Shown: piece after piece, positions 59,892-64,000 of the stretch
Layout of the letters: each line of letters starts with the position of its first letter
Numbering within the stretch: position 1 is the stretch's first letter
Assembly: GCA_900544725.1 (NCBI GenBank)
Contig: UQWK01000001.1
Coordinates: 1-64,000 of the forward strand
Reading direction: 5' to 3'
DNA length: 64,000 nt
Source of the DNA: an uncultured Collinsella sp.
Lineage (GTDB): Bacteria; Actinomycetota; Coriobacteriia; Coriobacteriales; Coriobacteriaceae
Translations under genes and position numbers: made by a program
Notes under the pieces: generated by a model
The model's input: only the letters and a program-made list of their open reading frames with translations
Databases searched by the model: none
What the model was told of the DNA's origin: nothing

Positions 59892-61286
59892 ATGACCCAG
59901 GAGACGGTTACGAACGGCACTGAAGCCCTGTTCACTCGCGAAGGCATGCCTCCCGTTAAGGAAATGATCCCGTGTGCCCTTCAGCACGTACTGGCATCGT
60001 TTGCCGGTATCATTACCCCGGCGGTCATCATGGCCGGCGTCTACGGCTTTAATAGCCAGCAGAGCACCGACATCATTCAGGTTGCGCTCATTCTTTCGGC
60101 AATCGACACGGCCCTTCAGGCCTTCGCTCCCTTCCGTCGTATCGGCGGCGGCCTGCCCATCGTCATGGGCGTTTCGTTCGCGTTCCTGCCGGCCCTTCAG
60201 GCCATGGGCGCCTCGGGCTTTAGTTTTGGCGCGCTGCTGGGCGGCGAGATCGTCGGCGGCGCCGTTGCGGTTCTCTTTGGTCTGGCCTACAGCAAGATCA
60301 AGTGGCTGTTCCCGCCCGTCGTGACCGGTACGGTCATCTTCTCCATTGGCGTCTCTCTCTATCCCACGGCCGTCAAGTACATGGCCGGCGGTATGGGTAC
60401 GCCGCTGTGGGGCACCCCGCAGGCATGGTGCGTCGCCCTGATCACCTTCGCTGTGGTCTTTGCGCTCGCCAACTTTGGCAAGGGCACGCTCAAGCTGGGA
60501 TCCGTGTTCTTTGGCATGATCGTTGGCATGATCGTTTCGATCCCCTTTGGCATGATCGACTTCTCCAGCGTCGCCACCGCTCAGGTCTTCGCCCTTCCCA
60601 AGCTCATGCCCTACGCGCTCGAGTTTGATCCCGAGGTCTGCATTACCCTCGCCGTCGTGTTCCCCATGGTCGCCATCCAGGTTATCGGCGACGTCTCCGC
60701 CGCCTGCCTGGGCTCCATTGACCGTATGCCCACCGAGCGCGAGCTCTCCGGCGCTATTGTGTCCCAGGGCCTCACCTCTATGGTCGGCGGCCTGCTGGGC
60801 GGTCTTCCCACCAGCGCCCTTGGCCAGAACGTGGGCATCATCTGCTCCAACAAGGTCGTCAACAAGTGGGTCTTTGTGATCATCGCGGCCGTCTTTGCCA
60901 TCGCCGGTCTGTTCCCGCAGCTCTCTGCCGTCCTTTCCGCCATCCCGCAGCCCGTCATCGGCGGCGCGACCGTCGGCGTCTTTGGCACCATCACCATGAA
61001 CGGTGTGCGCATGTTCACCCGCGAGGGCCTCACGCAGCGCACCACCACCATCGTCGGCACCTCCGTTGTCTTTGGCCTGGGTATCTGGATGGCCAGCGGT
61101 TGCCTTGCCGGCGAGGGCATGCCCACCTGGGTGTCCACCGTCATCGGCTCCAATGCCGTAACCCCCACCGCCATCATGGCCATTGTCCTTAACCTGATCC
61201 TTCCGCAGACGCCGGTCGTGGCTCAGCACATCGATGCCGCCAAGGATGCCGCTGTTGATCTGGTCCTGCCCGAGAGCAAGAAGTAA
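59892..61286 (+). CDS. NCS2 family nucleobase (xanthine/urate) permease
   Basis: A 464-residue membrane transporter with about 14 hydrophobic segments. Family marks are QHVLASFAGIITPAVIMAG near the start, GGGLPIVMGVSFAF, and the signature ALGQNVGIICSNKV. It imports xanthine or uric acid by proton symport. ATG 59892 follows GAGGA. Downstream ssnA and ygfK place it in the anaerobic purine-degradation cluster known from gut bacteria. Confidence 0.88.
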   Translation: MTQETVTNGTEALFTREGMPPVKEMIPCALQHVLASFAGIITPAVIMAGVYGFNSQQSTDIIQVALILSAIDTALQAFAPFRRIGGGLPIVMGVSFAFLPALQAMGASGFSFGALLGGEIVGGAVAVLFGLAYSKIKWLFPPVVTGTVIFSIGVSLYPTAVKYMAGGMGTPLWGTPQAWCVALITFAVVFALANFGKGTLKLGSVFFGMIVGMIVSIPFGMIDFSSVATAQVFALPKLMPYALEFDPEVCITLAVVFPMVAIQVIGDVSAACLGSIDRMPTERELSGAIVSQGLTSMVGGLLGGLPTSALGQNVGIICSNKVVNKWVFVIIAAVFAIAGLFPQLSAVLSAIPQPVIGGATVGVFGTITMNGVRMFTREGLTQRTTTIVGTSVVFGLGIWMASGCLAGEGMPTWVSTVIGSNAVTPTAIMAIVLNLILPQTPVVAQHIDAAKDAAVDLVLPESKK

Positions 61287-61306
61287 CCAATTCGGTGCTA
61301 TTCGCC

Positions 61307-61425
61307 GGCGGACGCATCGCCTCGTCCGCCGGCGCCATGCGGCGCCAAGCCGCACTTCAAAGGGCTTGTCCCTTTGGTGAAGCGTTGACGGGAGAGGGCC
61401 CGTTTCCGGTGTAGGCCGGCGCTTC
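61307..61425 (+). promoter_or_regulatory. Structured intergenic region before ssnA
   Basis: GCCGGCGGACG pairs with CGTCCGCCGGC (61307-61335). Next CTTCAAAGGG pairs with CCCTTTGGTGAAG. Then GAAGCG (61379-61384) pairs with CGCTTC (61420-61425), enclosing ACGGG/CCCGT and CCGG/CCGG hairpins: a compact three-way shape that could be a riboswitch-like leader. No known motif is claimed. Confidence 0.4.
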
Positions 61426-61482
61426 GCACTTCCGCCATGTCAGAGGTGTCAAACCCCGCCCCTGATGTTGAAGGGAGCATTT

Positions 61483-62838
61483 ATGCTTCTGGTCGCTAAC
61501 GGTTCCGTCTTTACCCGCAACGCTCAGACTCCGTTCATTCCCAACGGTGCGGTCGCCATTGACGGAGATACGATCGTCGAAGTGGGCCCCGAGCGCGAGC
61601 TCAAGGCCAAGTACCCGGATGCCGAGTACGTCGACGCCCAGGGCAACCTCATCATGCCCGGACTTATCAACTGCCACACCCACATCTACTCGGGTCTGGC
61701 CCGCGGCCTTGCCATTAAGGGCTGCAACCCCACCAACTTCCTGGAGAATCTTGAGCAGCAGTGGTGGAAGATCGACGACAACCTGACGCTCGACGGCACC
61801 AAGGCCAGCGCCTATGCCACGATTCTGGATTCCATCCGCGACGGCGTTACCACGATCTTCGATCACCACGCGAGCTTCTGCGAGATCCCGGGAAGCCTCT
61901 TTACCATTAAGGACGCCGCTCAGGAGCTGGGCATGCGTTCGTGCCTGTGCTACGAGGTCTCCGATCGCCGCGGCCAGGAAAAATGCGACCAGGCCATTGC
62001 CGAGAACGCCGAGTTCGCCCAGTGGGCCGCCAAGGAGCGTCGCGATAACGACAACCACATGATCGCCGCCATGTTTGGCGGTCACGCCACCTTTACGCTG
62101 TCGGACGAGACCATGGACAAGATGGCCGAGGCCAACAACGGCCTGACCGGCTTCCACATCCACGTGTGCGAGGGCATGAATGACGTGTGGGACTCCCGCC
62201 TCAACCGCGGCGGCATCAGCCCCGTCGAGCGCCTGCTGCAGCACAACCTGCTCGGTCCCGACACCATGCTCGGCCACTGCATCCATGTGACGCCCGCCGA
62301 GATGGATATCGTCAAGGAGTCCGGCACCTGGCTGGTCAACAACCCCGAATCCAATATGGGAAACGCCGTGGGCTGCGCCCCCGTGCTCGAGTTCTTCCGC
62401 CGCGGCATCCCCGTGTGCATGGGCACCGACGCCTACACCCACGATATGCTCGAGAGCCTCAAGGTTTTCCTGATCATTCAGCGCCACAACGCCGCTATGC
62501 CCAACGTGGGCTGGTGCGAGGCCATGACGATGCTGTTCGAGAACAACGCCAAGATGGCCAGCAAGTACTTCGATCGCAAGCTCGGCGTGCTCGAGGCCGG
62601 CGCTGCCGCCGACGTCATCGTTATGGACTACAAGCCCTTTACGCCGCTGAGCGAGGAGAACATCGACGGCCATATGCTCTTTGGCATGATGGGAAAAAAC
62701 TGCCGCACCACCATCATCAACGGCCGCGTCCTGTACAAGGATCGCGAGTTCGTCGGTATCGATGAGGACAAGATCAACGCGTGGACCATGGCTGAGTCCA
62801 AGAAGCTCTGGAGCACGCTCAACGATCGCACCTACTAA
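61483..62838 (+). CDS. ssnA: SsnA, putative aminohydrolase of selenium/purine metabolism
   Basis: A 451-residue amidohydrolase. Metal ligands are visible in NCHTHIYSGLARG, in FHIHVCEG and GHCIHV, and Asp in MGTDAYTHD. SsnA clusters with ygfK and xanthine-dehydrogenase-like genes in selenium-dependent purine users. The ATG at 61483 follows AAGGGAG; ATG 61465 is in frame but overlaps that site. Exact reaction unproven. Confidence 0.9.
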   Translation: MLLVANGSVFTRNAQTPFIPNGAVAIDGDTIVEVGPERELKAKYPDAEYVDAQGNLIMPGLINCHTHIYSGLARGLAIKGCNPTNFLENLEQQWWKIDDNLTLDGTKASAYATILDSIRDGVTTIFDHHASFCEIPGSLFTIKDAAQELGMRSCLCYEVSDRRGQEKCDQAIAENAEFAQWAAKERRDNDNHMIAAMFGGHATFTLSDETMDKMAEANNGLTGFHIHVCEGMNDVWDSRLNRGGISPVERLLQHNLLGPDTMLGHCIHVTPAEMDIVKESGTWLVNNPESNMGNAVGCAPVLEFFRRGIPVCMGTDAYTHDMLESLKVFLIIQRHNAAMPNVGWCEAMTMLFENNAKMASKYFDRKLGVLEAGAAADVIVMDYKPFTPLSEENIDGHMLFGMMGKNCRTTIINGRVLYKDREFVGIDEDKINAWTMAESKKLWSTLNDRTY

Positions 62839-62850
62839 TTCACAAGTAGA

Positions 62851-62891
62851 TTCACGCGCGTCGGATGTTTCGCCGCATCTGACGCGCGTAT
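62851..62891 (+). terminator. Strong hairpin between ssnA and ygfK
   Basis: CACGCGCGTCGGATG and GCATCTGACGCGCGT pair almost perfectly with a TTTCGCC loop. There is no T-run, so it may tune rather than end transcription. Confidence 0.4.
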
Positions 62892-62987
62892 AGGCGACCT
62901 CCGCGGGGTCGCCGGCGCTGTGCTAGCGCTACACCGTATTTGCGCCCGCCGCGCGGTCTCGCCGGGCGTTACAGAGAGGAGCTCATT

Positions 62988-64000
62988 ATGAGCGACATCA
63001 TGAGGCCGATCCCGTTTTCGCAGCTGATGAACTGGATCATCGAGGAGCACAAGACTCAGGGCGCCATCTTTGGCGTGCGCAAGATGGTCACGGCCAACCA
63101 GGAGGGCGCGCTTCCCATTTTTGACGAGCGCATCGAGACTCCGTTTGGCCCGGCCGCCGGCCCCAATACACAGCTTGCCCAGAACATCGTGGCGTCCTAT
63201 GTGGCCGGTTCCCGCTTCTTTGAGCTCAAGACCGTTCAGGTTATGGACGGCGAGGAGCTCTCCAAGTGTGTGAACAAGCCCTGCATCGTGGCGCAGGACG
63301 AGTGCTACAACTGCGAGTGGTCGACCGAGCTCGAGGTTCCGCAGGCTTTTGCCGAGTACGTGAAGGCATGGTTTGCCTGCCACCTGATCGCTCGCGAGTA
63401 CGGCCTGGGCAGCCCGGACGGCTTTGTCTTTAACATGTCCGTGGGCTATGACCTGGAGGGCATTAAGAGCCCCAAGGTCGATGCGTACATTGAGGGCATG
63501 AAGGACGCCAGCGGCTCTGACGTCTGGAACGAGTGCCGTGCCTGGGCGCTCGCCAACCTGGACAAGTTTGAGCATGTCGACGCCGCGTTTGTCGAGTCCA
63601 TCCCGGCACGCGTGTCCAACTCCATCACCGAGTCTACCCTGCACGGCTGCCCGCCGGCGGAGATCGAGCGCATCGCGACCTATCTGATCACCGAGAAGGG
63701 CCTCAACACCTACATCAAGTGCAACCCCACGCTGCTGGGCTATGAGTTTGCCCGCCAGCGTCTGAACGAGCTGGGCTTTGACTACATCGTCTTCGATGAC
63801 ACGCACTTCCGCGAGGACCTGCAGTGGGCCGATGCCGTGCCCATGTTCGAGCGCCTGATTGCCCTGTGCGCCGAGCGCGGCCTGGAGTTTGGCGTCAAGC
63901 TGACCAACACGTTCCCCGTCGACGTGACGAGAAACGAGCTGCCCTCCACCGAGATGTACATGTCCGGCCGTTCGCTGTTCTCGCTGACCATCGAGGCTGC
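62988..64000 (+). CDS. ygfK: YgfK-like putative selenate reductase subunit, N-terminal part (cut by window end)
   Basis: The frame is open from ATG 62988 to the window end (337 complete codons). AGAGAGGAG stands 5 bases before the ATG. The start MSDIMRPIPFSQLMNWIIEE and FGPAAGPNTQLAQNIVASY with FFELKTVQVMDG are typical of YgfK, a large iron-sulfur flavoprotein (about 1000 residues) with an N-terminal dihydroorotate-dehydrogenase-like domain. It probably passes electrons to a molybdenum hydroxylase in purine catabolism. The flavin-binding and cluster-binding parts lie outside the window. Confidence 0.88.
   Translation, partial: MSDIMRPIPFSQLMNWIIEEHKTQGAIFGVRKMVTANQEGALPIFDERIETPFGPAAGPNTQLAQNIVASYVAGSRFFELKTVQVMDGEELSKCVNKPCIVAQDECYNCEWSTELEVPQAFAEYVKAWFACHLIAREYGLGSPDGFVFNMSVGYDLEGIKSPKVDAYIEGMKDASGSDVWNECRAWALANLDKFEHVDAAFVESIPARVSNSITESTLHGCPPAEIERIATYLITEKGLNTYIKCNPTLLGYEFARQRLNELGFDYIVFDDTHFREDLQWADAVPMFERLIALCAERGLEFGVKLTNTFPVDVTRNELPSTEMYMSGRSLFSLTIEA

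Overview
The window looks like chromosomal DNA of a Gram-positive, high-GC gut actinobacterium of the class Coriobacteriia, most likely Collinsella or a close relative. This is judged from gene content and codon style, not from a database match. Supporting points are strong AAGGAGG ribosome-binding sites with frequent GTG/TTG starts, a FabK-type fatty-acid operon, an ssnA/ygfK purine-selenium module, and ribosomal and RNA polymerase proteins of actinobacterial type with unusual local features. No tRNA, rRNA, CRISPR array or transposase gene was seen.

Left part (1-15.4 kb). An iron-regulated-looking FeoA-FeoB fusion gene and an MFS exporter are followed by a leftward four-gene operon (11313 to 4225). 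In order of transcription it encodes a dynamin-like GTPase, a HerA/VirB4-type ATPase with a Ser/Thr/Gly-rich insert, a small HNH/Endo VII-like (WHH-type) nuclease toxin, and a small probable immunity protein. The spacing (9 nt, then 1-nt and 8-nt overlaps) indicates one transcript. Just right of it lies a broken 3' end of a second MFS gene, a probable scar of the event that placed the island. A GH13 glucosidase, a deoxyinosine DNA glycosylase, an unknown protein and an aminotransferase follow.

Middle (15.4-46 kb). The ancestral bacterial order rplJL-rpoBC-rpsLG-fusA-rpsJ-rplC... is kept, but it is cut into separately terminated segments by inserted genes: galU between rplL and rpoB, an ECF sigma/anti-sigma cassette between rpoC and rpsL, and a 14 kb block between rpsJ and rplC. 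That block holds birA, a complete fabH-acpP-fabK-fabD-fabG-fabF-accB-fabZ-accC-accDA operon, a PTS EIIC, a cation diffusion facilitator and a histidine phosphatase. tuf is absent from the str operon. Four copies of a long foldback element, with a conserved core and copy-specific but mutually complementary arms, sit at these boundaries (near 15.5, 26.5, 28.7 and 46.0 kb).

Right part (46-64 kb). The S10/spc cluster runs from rplC to rplX and ends abruptly at a strong terminator. Next come an array of small GGGACAG-loop hairpins, an oxidoreductase/DeoR regulator pair, an RluA pseudouridine synthase, a U32 protein and RidA. The window ends with a purine module: a divergent YheO/DauR-like regulator, an NCS2 permease, ssnA and the start of ygfK, which runs off the end.

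Most interesting points: the GTPase-ATPase-nuclease-immunity operon; the foldback element family with compensated arms; a second family of hairpins with a GGGACAG loop; an RNA polymerase with a replaced RpoB fork-loop-2 segment and an alpha-CTD-like domain at the end of RpoC; and a ribosomal protein S12 with Arg at position 88.
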